This document shows positions 7,176 to 17,269 of a stretch of DNA of 47,652 bases, piece by piece. Position 1 is the stretch's first letter. The number at the start of each line of letters is the position of its first letter. A program made the position numbers and the translations under genes. The stretch spans positions 1 through 47,652 of the forward strand of contig CANQYF010000001.1 of NCBI GenBank assembly GCA_947628075.1, read 5' to 3'. A model generated the notes under the pieces. The model did not search any database, was not told the DNA's origin, and worked only from the letters and a program-made list of their open reading frames with translations. The stretch is from an uncultured Bacilli bacterium (GTDB taxonomy: Bacteria > Bacillota_I > Bacilli_A > RF39 > UBA660).

Positions 7176-10100
7176 TTAAAATAAACTTAATTGTGCTGAT
7201 TCCGGCATATCTTTAAATACTCCTAAAGCTCTTAATTTATCCATTGTGGAAACATTAACTTTACCACGTTCTTGAAAATCTTCAATACAGAAAAATTCTT
7301 TTTTATTTCTTTCATCAACTATTTGATTAGCTACGGCATCGCCAAGACCATCTAGGGATCTAAAAGGAGAAATTAAAGTTTTACCATCGTCATCAATAAC
7401 ATAATTTTTAGCTTCACTTCTTTTTATATCGATATTACCAAATTTAAATCCCCTTGCTGTGGCCTCTAAAGCTAATTTTAATGTTTCTAAAAGCGATGTT
7501 TCTTTACTAGTGGCCTCATATCCTTTACCAACTATTTCATTAATGCGAGCTCTTATAGCATCATAACCTTTTATCATAGTATCAATTTCAAAATCATCAA
7601 ATCTTGTTGAAAAATAAGAAGCATAATACTCGGCTGGATAATGAACTTTAAAATAAGCAATTCGAAAAGCACTCATAACATAAGCAGCAGCGTGGGCTTT
7701 AGGGAACATATATTTAATTTTTTGACAAGAATCAATATACCAATCTGGTATTCCCGCTTCAATCATTGTTTGTTTATGTTTTTCCCAAGTCTCAGCTTCT
7801 TTTGGTTTAGAAGCTTTACCTTTTCTAACAAATTCCATAATTTTAAAAGCTTTTATAGGTTCCATACCACATTGAATTAAATAAACCATAATATCGTCAC
7901 GACACCCAATTACCTCTTTAAAAGGAACAACTCCTTTTCTTATTAATTCTTGAGCATTACCAAGCCATACATCAGTTCCGTGCGATAGCCCCGAAATTTT
8001 AATTAATTCACTAAAAGTAGTTGGTTTTGTATCTTTTAACATACCAATCGTAAAAGGAGTTCCAAATTCAGGCACTCCCAAAGTACCAGTATCATTCATT
8101 ATTTGTTCTTTTGTTACCCCAAGAGGCTCTGGAGTCAAAAATAATTTCATAGTTTCAGGGTCATCAAATGGTACAGTTTTAACATCAACATGAGTTAAAT
8201 CTTGTAACATTCTTAATTGAGTGGGATCGGTATGACCTAAAATATCTAGTTTTAAAACATCTTGATCAATTGCGTGATAATCAAAATGCGTTGTCCGCCA
8301 GGCAGCATCGACATCTTCTGCTGGATATTGATAAGGTGTAAAATCAAAAACATCCATATAACCAGGAATAACAACAATACCTCCTGGGTGTTGACCAGTT
8401 GTTCTTTTTACTCCAACACAACCTGCCGCTAGTCTTTCAATTTCGACATTACGCATAATTATCCCTTTATCTTCGCAATAGCCTTTAACAAAACCATAAG
8501 CAGTTTTCTCCGCCACCGTTCCTATTGTACCTGCCCGATAGACATTATCTTCACCAAATAATACTTTGGTATATTCATGAGCAGCGGCTTGATTTAAATC
8601 TGAAAAATTTAAATCGATATCAGGAACTTTATCAGCATTAAATCCTAAGAAAGTAGCAAAAGGCATATCTTCCCCATCTTTAATCATTTTAGTTCCACAT
8701 TTTGGACAATCTTTATCAGGTAAATCAAAACCAATACCATATTCAATTGATAAATCTTCACCTTTTTCATTTTTAAAAATAGAATGTTTACATTTTGGAC
8801 AACGATAATGACTAGGTAATGGATTAACTTCTGTTATGCCCATCATAGTAGCTACAAAAGAAGATCCAACTGAACCACGTGATCCAACTAAAAAGCCATC
8901 ATCATTACTCTTTTTAACTAATTTTTGCGCAATTAAATATATAACATCAAATCCACCCCCAATAATTCCTTTTAATTCTTGTTCAATGCGATCTTGAATA
9001 TTACTAGGTAGAGGATCTCCATACCAATCTTTAGCTTTTGTATAGACCATTTCTTCAACAATTTCTTTAGAATTTTCGATTCTAGGTGAAAAAGGAACAC
9101 CACCAGTTTCAATAATTACTTCCACTATTTCACACATATCGGCAATTTTATTAGGATTAGTAACCACAATTTCTTTGGCCTTATCTTCTCCTAAAAAGGA
9201 AAAAGCATCTAACATTTCTTTCGTCGTATAAAAATGCATATCCGGTACTTCTAACCCTTTTTTATTTAAAGGATGTAGTTTACCATTAGTTTTTTGAGCA
9301 ATAATTATATCTCGATAAATTTTATCTTCTTTCTTCAAATGATGAACATCCCCAGTAGCACATACCATAACTCCGGCTTCAGAAGCAACTCTTACTATTT
9401 TTTTTATTTGAGTATAAATATCCGCTAAACTATTTACTCTACTAGAATCTAAATTGATTAAATAAGAATAAACTTCAGGTGGTTGCACTTCAATATAATC
9501 ATAATATTGCATCATTTTAGCTAATTCTTCATCTTCTTTAGTAAAAGCGGCTTCAAAAATTTCCCCATTCACACAACCACTACCAAAAATTAAACCTTCA
9601 CGATAATTATTAAGTTCATTTCTTGGTAATTTACATTGATCACCCCGATATAAATATTTAGTATTAGCAAAACTTATAATTTTAAATAAATTCTTTAAAC
9701 CAACTTTATTTTTTACTAATACAGACATATGAAATGGGCGTGAAAATTTTATCAATTCTTCTTGATTAACCGAATTATATAATTTTTGAGTAGTTTCAAT
9801 GTTACGATTAGAAAGAACTTGTGCCATTTTATAAAAGGCAATAGCGGTACCTTCACTATCATAGTCACCACGGTGATGACTATCTTCATCCCATGGCACT
9901 TGTAATTCTTTAACTAATGTTGACAATTTATGATTTTTCCAATTAGGATAGAGCATTCTAGCCATACTCATTGTATCCACAACTGTGTTTTTAAATTCAC
10001 CTAAATTATATTTATTCATGGCAGCACTAATAAAACCAATATCAAACTTGGCATTATGAGCTACCATTGGTTTATTTTCTACAAATGTTAAAAATCTTTT

Positions 10101-11507
10101 TAAAACATTTTCTTCTGTATCACAATCTTTTAACATTTCATCAGTAATATTCGTAAGTTCAACTATTTTTTCCGGTAATGGATTATGCGGATTTATAAGT
10201 TCATCAAAACGATCAGTTATTATTCCATTTTTAATTTTAACTGCCCCAATTTCAATCATTTGATCATGATAAGGGGTAAAACCAGTTGTCTCGGTATCAA
10301 AAACAACAAATTCATCTTGTAATAAATCATAATCTTTTAAATTATAAATTAAATCTATTTCATTATTTACGATACTCATCTCAGCCCCATAAATAACTTT
10401 AAATTTATCTTCTTCATTGGTAATGCCATTATTAATATCACAAACAGTATGATATAAATCAGGATAAGCTTGTAAACAATTATGATCCGTAACCGCAACT
10501 GCTTTATGCCCTAATTTTTGAGCAAATTTAACTAAGGCTTTTGCATCAATTACTCCATCCATTGCGCTCATCATCGTATGTGTATGTAGTTCAACTCTTT
10601 TTTCTTCTTCTTCATCAACTACATTATTGTCTTTATTTTTTATTTCTTCAATACCGCGACCATTTAAAATCATTTGTCTTAAGAAATTATCCATTTCAAT
10701 ATTACCAGTAATTCTATACCAGTTACCAACTTTTATTCCATTTAATATTTGATTATATTCATCTTTATTAAATCTGACAAATTTAACCATAAAACTATCT
10801 GTTTTATCACTTACTTTTAAATTAATAATATAGGCAGTTGCTTTTTGGCCTTTTCTTTCCATATTTTCCATGCCAAAAATATAGCCCTCAATAATAATTC
10901 CTTTTTGTTCCCCAATAATATTTTTAATTAAAGTTACTTCACCATCTTTATGACTTCCAAAAATAACGGGACTTTTTTCTTTAACAATTTCCATATTTTC
11001 TTGTTGCTTTTGCATTTCTTCTTTTAATTGTAAATTTTTTTCTCTATTTAAAATTACTTCAATTTCAAAAATCCCTAATCCATATTTCTTTAATTTATCT
11101 TTAATTAAATCTTGATAATTTAATAAAGCTTTTTGTTCTGTATCAGTTGCTACTTCAAAACAAATTTTTTGATCCATTAATTCTGTAACACTATTTTCAA
11201 TACCTACTAAAGATGGATGTTCAAAAATTATACTTTCTAAAATTTTATGTAAATAATTAAGAATATCTTCATTTGAAACGTTTTCATATAATAATTCAAT
11301 ATAGCATTTATCTTTTCCATTAATTCCTTTTTTGGCATGTAAAAATAAATCATTAACTAAATCATAGTCTAAAACATGTTGACAATTTAAATAGACATTA
11401 TATATTTTCGTTTCTCTATTAAATAATACTTTCTTTATACTGGCATCTTTAAACTCTTGCGTATAATTAAAGTTTATACTTTTTAAAAATCTTTCTACTT
11501 CACCCAT
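7176..11507 (-). CDS. polC: DNA polymerase III alpha subunit PolC
   Basis: The Gram-positive replicative polymerase, copying DNA with a built-in 3'-5' proofreading exonuclease. Domains in order: an N-terminal region and an OB fold, the PHP domain with intact metal ligands (HTHTMMSAMDG near residue 306; VTDHN), the exonuclease inserted in PHP (VVFDTETTG near 402; AHNAKFD), a zinc finger (CPKCKH...CPKCGTKM, near 900-935), and the polymerase core (PDIDLNFSD near 960; TGQHPGG; KAHAAAYVMSAFRIAYFK). At 1443 residues it is of full length. The ATG is 4 nt after the dnaE stop and overlaps its ribosome site region, so the two polymerases are co-transcribed, which is not the case in Bacillus subtilis. 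Confidence 0.98.
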   Translation of the reverse strand: MGEVERFLKSINFNYTQEFKDASIKKVLFNRETKIYNVYLNCQHVLDYDLVNDLFLHAKKGINGKDKCYIELLYENVSNEDILNYLHKILESIIFEHPSLVGIENSVTELMDQKICFEVATDTEQKALLNYQDLIKDKLKKYGLGIFEIEVILNREKNLQLKEEMQKQQENMEIVKEKSPVIFGSHKDGEVTLIKNIIGEQKGIIIEGYIFGMENMERKGQKATAYIINLKVSDKTDSFMVKFVRFNKDEYNQILNGIKVGNWYRITGNIEMDNFLRQMILNGRGIEEIKNKDNNVVDEEEEKRVELHTHTMMSAMDGVIDAKALVKFAQKLGHKAVAVTDHNCLQAYPDLYHTVCDINNGITNEEDKFKVIYGAEMSIVNNEIDLIYNLKDYDLLQDEFVVFDTETTGFTPYHDQMIEIGAVKIKNGIITDRFDELINPHNPLPEKIVELTNITDEMLKDCDTEENVLKRFLTFVENKPMVAHNAKFDIGFISAAMNKYNLGEFKNTVVDTMSMARMLYPNWKNHKLSTLVKELQVPWDEDSHHRGDYDSEGTAIAFYKMAQVLSNRNIETTQKLYNSVNQEELIKFSRPFHMSVLVKNKVGLKNLFKIISFANTKYLYRGDQCKLPRNELNNYREGLIFGSGCVNGEIFEAAFTKEDEELAKMMQYYDYIEVQPPEVYSYLINLDSSRVNSLADIYTQIKKIVRVASEAGVMVCATGDVHHLKKEDKIYRDIIIAQKTNGKLHPLNKKGLEVPDMHFYTTKEMLDAFSFLGEDKAKEIVVTNPNKIADMCEIVEVIIETGGVPFSPRIENSKEIVEEMVYTKAKDWYGDPLPSNIQDRIEQELKGIIGGGFDVIYLIAQKLVKKSNDDGFLVGSRGSVGSSFVATMMGITEVNPLPSHYRCPKCKHSIFKNEKGEDLSIEYGIGFDLPDKDCPKCGTKMIKDGEDMPFATFLGFNADKVPDIDLNFSDLNQAAAHEYTKVLFGEDNVYRAGTIGTVAEKTAYGFVKGYCEDKGIIMRNVEIERLAAGCVGVKRTTGQHPGGIVVIPGYMDVFDFTPYQYPAEDVDAAWRTTHFDYHAIDQDVLKLDILGHTDPTQLRMLQDLTHVDVKTVPFDDPETMKLFLTPEPLGVTKEQIMNDTGTLGVPEFGTPFTIGMLKDTKPTTFSELIKISGLSHGTDVWLGNAQELIRKGVVPFKEVIGCRDDIMVYLIQCGMEPIKAFKIMEFVRKGKASKPKEAETWEKHKQTMIEAGIPDWYIDSCQKIKYMFPKAHAAAYVMSAFRIAYFKVHYPAEYYASYFSTRFDDFEIDTMIKGYDAIRARINEIVGKGYEATSKETSLLETLKLALEATARGFKFGNIDIKRSEAKNYVIDDDGKTLISPFRSLDGLGDAVANQIVDERNKKEFFCIEDFQERGKVNVSTMDKLRALGVFKDMPESAQLSLF

Positions 11508-11511
11508 GTTG

Positions 11512-14385
11512 TTACTTCTCCTTAACTAAATTATTTATTATAATATTATATTTATTTAATCTTTTCGAAACCGTACCCCATATTTTTATTATATCATTTT
11601 TTGTACAAGAATTTAACAAATAATATTTATTAGCAAATAATGTAAATTCCGCCATACCGGTTTCATCACTAGCACTTATAAATGCCATTGTTTCATTATT
11701 TTTAGTCGTTATATTCTTGATATTTTCAATCATAACATAACAAATAACTCTTTTAAAAACATTTTTTTCTAAATCAATTACTTTCATAATATCTTTACCT
11801 GTATAAACACTAGCGGGATGGTTACTTAGATAAAAACCATAACTATTAATTTCATTTTCTCTTAAAACCAAAATGTCAAATTCTTCTTCTTTATTTATCT
11901 CAGGCACTAAAGCATATTCCCCTAAATCATTATAAAGATTACCATAGTTAATAAAATTATCTAAATTATTTATTAAAGTTTTAACATTGTATTTAAATGG
12001 TTTTAACGCTAAAGCTTTGATTAATATTTCATATTCTCCTCTAGTAATAAAATTATATGTTCTTTTAAAGAAATCAAAAACATCCTTAAAAGATCCATGT
12101 TCTTTTCTTTCAGAAATTATTGCATCAGCAGTATCGCTTTTTAAATTTTTAATCATTTTAAATGGTAAAAATACCATATTATCTTTTAACACAAAATAAT
12201 CAAAAGAATAATTAATATTAACTGGATTAATAATTAAATTATCTTTTTTTAATACATTTAAATAAGTTTTAATTTTTTCTATATTACCAATTGCGCTATC
12301 TAAAAGTTCAAAAGTAAATAATGATTTATAATAAACTTTTAAATAAGCCATTTGATAAGAAATATAAGCATAAGAAACGGAATGAGCTTTATTAAAACCA
12401 TAAAGAGCAAATGCTAAAATATGATCAAAAATATTTTGAGCCAATTTTTCAGAATAACCATTATTAACACTACGCGAAATAAAGTTATCTTTTTCTTTTA
12501 AAACAATATCTTCTTTTTTCTTGGCCATAGCTCTTCTAATGTTATCCGCTTCTGCATAAGAAAAGTTAGCCATTTTAACTAAGATACTAATAACTTGCTC
12601 TTGATAGACAATAACCCCATAAGTTTCTTCTAAAATATCTTTTAAAGAATCATCATAATAAGTTATTTTTTCAAGGCCTTCTTTTCTTTTAATATATGTG
12701 ATTAACTCTTTACTAGGACCCGGGCGTACCAAGGCAATGGACGCAACTAACTCTTGAAAATTTTGAGGACGATACTTAATTAACATCTTTTTAAAAGATG
12801 AAGTTTCAAATTGAAATATGCCGTCGGTATCACCTTTACTAAATAATTCATAAACTTTTGGATCATCCAAAGGAATGGCATTTAATTTAAAATTTGGAAT
12901 CTTATTAATTACATTACTTATTATACTTAAATTTTTTAAACCTAAAAAATCCATTTTTAATAGGCCTAAATCTTCTAAATATTCCATTGGAACACCAGTT
13001 AAATAGACTTCATTATTTTTATATATTGGGATAATCTCATCTAAAGGGCGATCAGCAATTACGATCCCGGCAGCATGAGTACTAAAATTTTTCTTCAAAC
13101 CTTCTAAAACTAAACAAATTTTATAAAGTTCATTTAAATTGGGATAAGTTTTTAAAAATTCTTTGACAATATCTAATTGTAAATTACTATGTAAATCTTT
13201 ATCTTTATCTAAAGATTTTAAAAAGCGATTCATTAGTTTTTCTTCTATTTTTAAAATTTTACTAACTTCTCTTATGACTAAACGTGTTTTTAAAGTAGCA
13301 AATGTTATTCCTCCTGAAACATTTAAATTACCATATTTGCCTTTGACATATTTAATAACATCATCTCTTTTGGAATTATCAAAATCTATATCAATATCGG
13401 GCATTGATACTCTTTCATAATTTAAAAATCTTTCAAATAATAAATTATATTTTATCGGATCTATATCCGTAATGCCAATCACATAACTAACTAAAGAGCC
13501 GGCAGCGCTACCTCTACCTGGACCAACTAAAATATTATTTTTTTTGGCATATAAAACATAATCATAAACAATTAAAAAGTAATCAACAAATCCCATTTTA
13601 TTTATGACATTTAATTCATATTTTAATCTGTCTAAATATTTAGGTGATGCTTCCCCATTAAGTCTTCTTTTTAAACCTTTTAAACATAAATTAGATAAAT
13701 ATTGAAAAGAATCGCCATCTTTTAAATATTTAGGAATATATCTTTTATTATGTGGTAATTCTAAATTTAATAAATTAACGACATGTTCGATTTGTTCTAA
13801 ATCAAATTGATCTAATGACTTATAATCAAAATAATTATGAAAATGTTCTTTCTTCTCATTATTTAAACTATCTAAATATTCTAAATATTTCATATCTTCA
13901 ATTTTAAAACACTTGATATCATTTACATAAACTACATTTGATGTTATTAACAAACTATTTTGTAATTCATTTTTATCTTCATAACCCATAAAAATGTTTT
14001 TAAAAAAATTTAAATCTTTAAAATTATCCTTGCTTTTAAAAGGAACAATAGCAAGAATATCATCACTTAAATTTTGAAGCTCTAAAATACTTATATTTCT
14101 TTCATTAATTATAGTATTTATTTTTAATAAATTTTTATAGCCATTATAATTTTCAGCATAAATGTAAATACTAGCATTGTTAATAGTTATTTCTAAACCA
14201 ATAATGGGTTTAATATTATTATTTTTTAAAATTTTATAAAACTCAATTACACCAAATAAATTTTTATCACAGATAGCAGCACTTTTAATATTATTATGAA
14301 CACAAAAATTAACTAAATCTTTTATTTTGATAAGACTACTTAGTAATGTATAATCAGTTGTTATTTTAAGTGGTGTATACATCAT
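11512..14385 (-). CDS. dnaE: DNA polymerase III alpha subunit DnaE (Gram-positive type)
   Basis: The second replicative polymerase of Firmicutes, extending RNA primers before hand-over to PolC. The catalytic motif PDIDIDFDNSKRDDV lies near residue 330, GPGRGSAAGSLVSY near 290, and a C-terminal OB fold follows (about residues 870-950, RVICYVMIENI...FISASDETG). At 957 residues it is shorter than Bacillus DnaE (about 1115). The N-terminal PHP domain has lost its metal ligands: the HxH...YSLLDG region reads KITTDYTLLSS and the TDH region reads ICDKNLFG. Start ATG at 14385 or 14382, both behind AGGAGGG. Transcribed from an extended -10 promoter divergent from rpmB. Confidence 0.95.
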   Translation of the reverse strand: MMYTPLKITTDYTLLSSLIKIKDLVNFCVHNNIKSAAICDKNLFGVIEFYKILKNNNIKPIIGLEITINNASIYIYAENYNGYKNLLKINTIINERNISILELQNLSDDILAIVPFKSKDNFKDLNFFKNIFMGYEDKNELQNSLLITSNVVYVNDIKCFKIEDMKYLEYLDSLNNEKKEHFHNYFDYKSLDQFDLEQIEHVVNLLNLELPHNKRYIPKYLKDGDSFQYLSNLCLKGLKRRLNGEASPKYLDRLKYELNVINKMGFVDYFLIVYDYVLYAKKNNILVGPGRGSAAGSLVSYVIGITDIDPIKYNLLFERFLNYERVSMPDIDIDFDNSKRDDVIKYVKGKYGNLNVSGGITFATLKTRLVIREVSKILKIEEKLMNRFLKSLDKDKDLHSNLQLDIVKEFLKTYPNLNELYKICLVLEGLKKNFSTHAAGIVIADRPLDEIIPIYKNNEVYLTGVPMEYLEDLGLLKMDFLGLKNLSIISNVINKIPNFKLNAIPLDDPKVYELFSKGDTDGIFQFETSSFKKMLIKYRPQNFQELVASIALVRPGPSKELITYIKRKEGLEKITYYDDSLKDILEETYGVIVYQEQVISILVKMANFSYAEADNIRRAMAKKKEDIVLKEKDNFISRSVNNGYSEKLAQNIFDHILAFALYGFNKAHSVSYAYISYQMAYLKVYYKSLFTFELLDSAIGNIEKIKTYLNVLKKDNLIINPVNINYSFDYFVLKDNMVFLPFKMIKNLKSDTADAIISERKEHGSFKDVFDFFKRTYNFITRGEYEILIKALALKPFKYNVKTLINNLDNFINYGNLYNDLGEYALVPEINKEEEFDILVLRENEINSYGFYLSNHPASVYTGKDIMKVIDLEKNVFKRVICYVMIENIKNITTKNNETMAFISASDETGMAEFTLFANKYYLLNSCTKNDIIKIWGTVSKRLNKYNIIINNLVKEK

Positions 14386-14402
14386 TAAACCCTCCTAAAA
14401 TC

Positions 14403-14411
14403 ATTATAACA
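14403..14411 (-). promoter_or_regulatory. extended -10 promoter of dnaE-polC
   Basis: TGTTATAAT on the minus strand, 18 nt before the dnaE ATG. The -35 region is poor. It sits back to back with the rpmB promoter (14427-14455), so the two initiation regions are separated by only about 15 bp. Confidence 0.65.
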
Positions 14412-14426
14412 CATTAGTAAAAATAT

Positions 14427-14455
14427 TTGACATATCTTTTAATATATGATAAAGT
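14427..14455 (+). promoter_or_regulatory. promoter of rpmB
   Basis: TTGACA (14427-14432), a 17-bp spacer, and TAAAGT (14450-14455) with an upstream TGA forming an extended -10. It predicts a very short leader (about 15-20 nt) before the rpmB ribosome site. Confidence 0.75.
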
Positions 14456-14480
14456 TTTTAAGAGAAAAAGGAGGCCTATG

Positions 14481-14639
14481 ATGACAAAAAAAGTTACAAA
14501 TAAAAAGCCTTTAGCTGGAAATAAAAGAAGCCATGCTTTAAATGCTACAAAAATGGTTCAAAAACCAAATTTACAAAAAAAGACAATTGATGGCAAAAAA
14601 GTAATAATTAGTGCTAGAGAAGCAAAAAAATTAAAATAA
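14481..14639 (+). CDS. rpmB: 50S ribosomal protein bL28
   Basis: A 52-residue basic protein of the large ribosomal subunit. The family core GNKRSHALNATK is intact, followed by LQKKTIDGKKVIISAREAKKLK, which matches the bL28 tail. It lacks the usual N-terminal CxxC segment (MTKKVTNKKP instead), so it is the zinc-free form. Of two adjacent ATGs I chose the second (14481), 6 nt after GGAGG; the first leaves only 3 nt. It is one of just two rightward genes, a single-gene unit between a consensus promoter and a strong terminator. Confidence 0.92.
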   Translation: MTKKVTNKKPLAGNKRSHALNATKMVQKPNLQKKTIDGKKVIISAREAKKLK

Positions 14640-14647
14640 TTTCAAAT

Positions 14648-14679
14648 AAAAAGTAGATTTTCAAAGGTCTACTTTTTTT
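14648..14679 (+). terminator. bidirectional terminator between rpmB and the ligA operon
   Basis: AAAAAGTAGA...TCTACTTTTT hairpin with T runs in both directions. It ends rpmB on the plus strand and the 17279-14681 operon on the minus strand. Confidence 0.88.
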
Positions 14680-14680
14680 A

Positions 14681-15274
14681 TTAATTTGAAAAATTTCTAA
14701 AATTATCTTTTTTTAATTTAGTTATTGTATTTACAAGATTAGGATCTATTGAATCTTTAAATTTTATTTGATTAAAATCTTCTTTTTCCAAATAACTAAC
14801 AAACATATTATTTATTTCTTCGATTATATGTGGCCCATAGGAAATAAATAATTGATTTTGTGGGTTTTCCAAAAGATTCATATATTCATTAATAAGATTA
14901 GTAATTTCTATTTCACTAGGAAAATCATAACCATTCACTATACTTAGCATAATTAAGATCCTTTTAAATTCAAAATAAGCATAATATAAATTTAATAAAT
15001 CAACTGGCAATAAAGTTACATTATCTTCAAGTTGTGGAAAATACGTAATGAAATCTAAAAACATATCTACAACTTGACCTTTTTCTAAACTATTTATATT
15101 ATCTTGTTTTAAATATAGACATATTTCATTAAATAATTCTTCATACTTTTGAATAGATAATTCTTTTCTAAACTGATTTGTCCGTCTAATTTTTTCTTCT
15201 TGAGTTAATATTTCATCTTCCAAAATTCCAAAATTCATGAGTCTTTGAAATTCTTTTATATATTTTTCAGTCAT
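14681..15274 (-). CDS. unknown protein, last gene of the pcrA-ligA operon
   Basis: A 197-residue soluble protein, predicted mostly helical, acidic and rich in L, I, N and E. I recognise no family or motif. It overlaps the end of ligA by 8 bp and ends at a terminator, so it is co-transcribed with ligA and its start is translationally coupled. Bacillus has an unrelated lipoprotein gene (yerH) at the same place after ligA. Confidence 0.75.
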   Translation of the reverse strand: MTEKYIKEFQRLMNFGILEDEILTQEEKIRRTNQFRKELSIQKYEELFNEICLYLKQDNINSLEKGQVVDMFLDFITYFPQLEDNVTLLPVDLLNLYYAYFEFKRILIMLSIVNGYDFPSEIEITNLINEYMNLLENPQNQLFISYGPHIIEEINNMFVSYLEKEDFNQIKFKDSIDPNLVNTITKLKKDNFRNFSN

Positions 15275-17267
15275 TAAGTTTTTCCACTACCTTTTTAAAT
15301 GTTTCTTCATCCCAAATAGTAATTCCTAGTTCCTTTGCTTTCGTATATTTACTACCTGGAGCTTCTCCTACAATTACAACATCAGTTTTTTTACTAACTG
15401 AATCAGAAAATGTGCCATTATATCTTTCAATAAGGGCTTTTATTTCATCTCTTGTCATAAAGGAAATTGTTCCCGTCATCACAAATTTCTTATTAGTGAT
15501 ATTTTCATTAATTTCTTTCTTTACCCCTAAATATTTCATATTAATATCTAATTTTTTTAAATGTTCAATTAAATCTTTATTTTCTTTAAAATAATTACAG
15601 ATATTTTCGGCTAAAATATCACCAATATCTTTTATTTCTAATAATTCTTCTTTACTAGCATTCATAATGGTATCAATATCACCATAATATTCTGCTAATA
15701 ACTTAGCGGTTTTACTGCCAACTCCAGATATTCCTAAACCAAATATTAATTTTTCAACACTATTTTTTTTGCTTTCAAAAATAGCATTAATCATATTTTC
15801 AAAACTTTTTTTGCCAAAACCTTCTAAGGCTAAAATTTCTTCTTCATGATCTTTTAAATAATAAAAATCAGTAATACTTGTTAAAAATCCTTCATTATAA
15901 AAATCTTCAATTATTTCATCCCCTAAACCATCTATATTCATTGCATCTCTTGATGCAAAATGAATTAAGCCTTCAATACCACGAGCTGGACATTTCTCAT
16001 TCGGACAAAAGTAATCTACTAATCCTTCTTTTTTAATTAGTTCTGTATGACAGATAGGACATTTTTTTATCATAACAAATGGTTTTTCTGTTCCGTTACG
16101 TCTTTCTTTTAAAGCACCTTTTACTTCCGGAATAACATCCCCTGCTTTATGCACGATTACTATATCTCCGATTTTTAAATCTAAATTATTAACAAAATCT
16201 TCATTATGTAATGTAGCTCTTTTAATTGTTGAGCCCATTACTAAAACCGGCTCCAATACGGCATTGGGAGTAATTTGACCAGTTCTACCCACAGTAAAAA
16301 TAATATCTGTTAATTTAGTTAAAACATCATTATGGGGAAATTTATACGCTACTACCCATTTAGGATACTTAGCTGTTCTTCCTAAATTAATTTGTTCATT
16401 AATATCATTTACTTTTATAACTATACCATCTATTTCATAAGGTAAACTATCTCTTTTATCTGTATATTCATGAATAAAATCAATTACTTCCTCAATAGAA
16501 TTAACAAGTCTATTATTATGGTTCACTTTGAATCCCAAATCTTGCATAAACTTTAAAGCTTCACTATGAGTTTTAAGGCCATAATCTAACGGATTTGGTA
16601 AATGATAAATAAAATTGTTTAAATTTCTTTTCGCCGCAATTTTAGAATCTAATTGTCTTACACTTCCCGCCGCCGCATTACGAACATTTTGTAAAATAGG
16701 TAAACCTTCTAATTCTCTTTCTTGATTTATTTTGATAAGAGTTTCTTTATCCATAAATATTTCTCCTCTTACCTCAATATCAATATCTCTATTTAATTTT
16801 AAGGGGATAGCTTTAATAGTTTTAACATTATGAGTTATATCTTCTCCAACTATACCATCACCCCTTGTGGCTCCTCTTACTAAAATACCATGTTCATATT
16901 GTAAAGAAACAGCCAAACCATCAATTTTAAGTTCACAAACATAAGATGGCTCAATTCCTGCTTTTTTTATTCTTGCATCAAATTCTCGTACTTCATCTTC
17001 ATTAAAGACATCGGCAATACTTAAAAGAGGAATTTTATGAGTCACTTTTACAAACTTATCGATTACTTCACCACCAACTCTTTTAGTCGGACTATCAGGA
17101 AAAGAATATTCAGGATATTTATTCTCTAATGTTTCTAGTTCCCGCATATATTTATCAAATTCTTGATCAGTGATAGTAGGGTTATCTAAAACATAGTAAT
17201 TATAATTAGCTTCATTTAATATTTTTATAAGTTCTAATATACGCTCTTTTATTTCTTTATTTTGCAT
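15267..17267 (-). CDS. ligA: NAD-dependent DNA ligase LigA
   Basis: Seals nicks in replication and repair using NAD+. The adenylation lysine lies in CELKIDGLAVSL, preceded by the Ia domain (YNYYVLDNPTITDQEFD). An OB fold, a Cys4 zinc finger (CPICHTEL...CPNEKCPARG), helix-hairpin-helix repeats (ALEGFGKKS, GLGISGVGSKTA) and a C-terminal BRCT domain (KKFVMTGTISFMTRDE...) follow, so all parts are present in 666 residues. I chose the ATG at 17267, 6 nt after GGGG; the longer frame uses a GTG at 17279 with no ribosome site. The gene begins 2 nt after the preceding stop. Confidence 0.97.
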   Translation of the reverse strand: MQNKEIKERILELIKILNEANYNYYVLDNPTITDQEFDKYMRELETLENKYPEYSFPDSPTKRVGGEVIDKFVKVTHKIPLLSIADVFNEDEVREFDARIKKAGIEPSYVCELKIDGLAVSLQYEHGILVRGATRGDGIVGEDITHNVKTIKAIPLKLNRDIDIEVRGEIFMDKETLIKINQERELEGLPILQNVRNAAAGSVRQLDSKIAAKRNLNNFIYHLPNPLDYGLKTHSEALKFMQDLGFKVNHNNRLVNSIEEVIDFIHEYTDKRDSLPYEIDGIVIKVNDINEQINLGRTAKYPKWVVAYKFPHNDVLTKLTDIIFTVGRTGQITPNAVLEPVLVMGSTIKRATLHNEDFVNNLDLKIGDIVIVHKAGDVIPEVKGALKERRNGTEKPFVMIKKCPICHTELIKKEGLVDYFCPNEKCPARGIEGLIHFASRDAMNIDGLGDEIIEDFYNEGFLTSITDFYYLKDHEEEILALEGFGKKSFENMINAIFESKKNSVEKLIFGLGISGVGSKTAKLLAEYYGDIDTIMNASKEELLEIKDIGDILAENICNYFKENKDLIEHLKKLDINMKYLGVKKEINENITNKKFVMTGTISFMTRDEIKALIERYNGTFSDSVSKKTDVVIVGEAPGSKYTKAKELGITIWDEETFKKVVEKLND

Positions 17268-17269
17268 AA

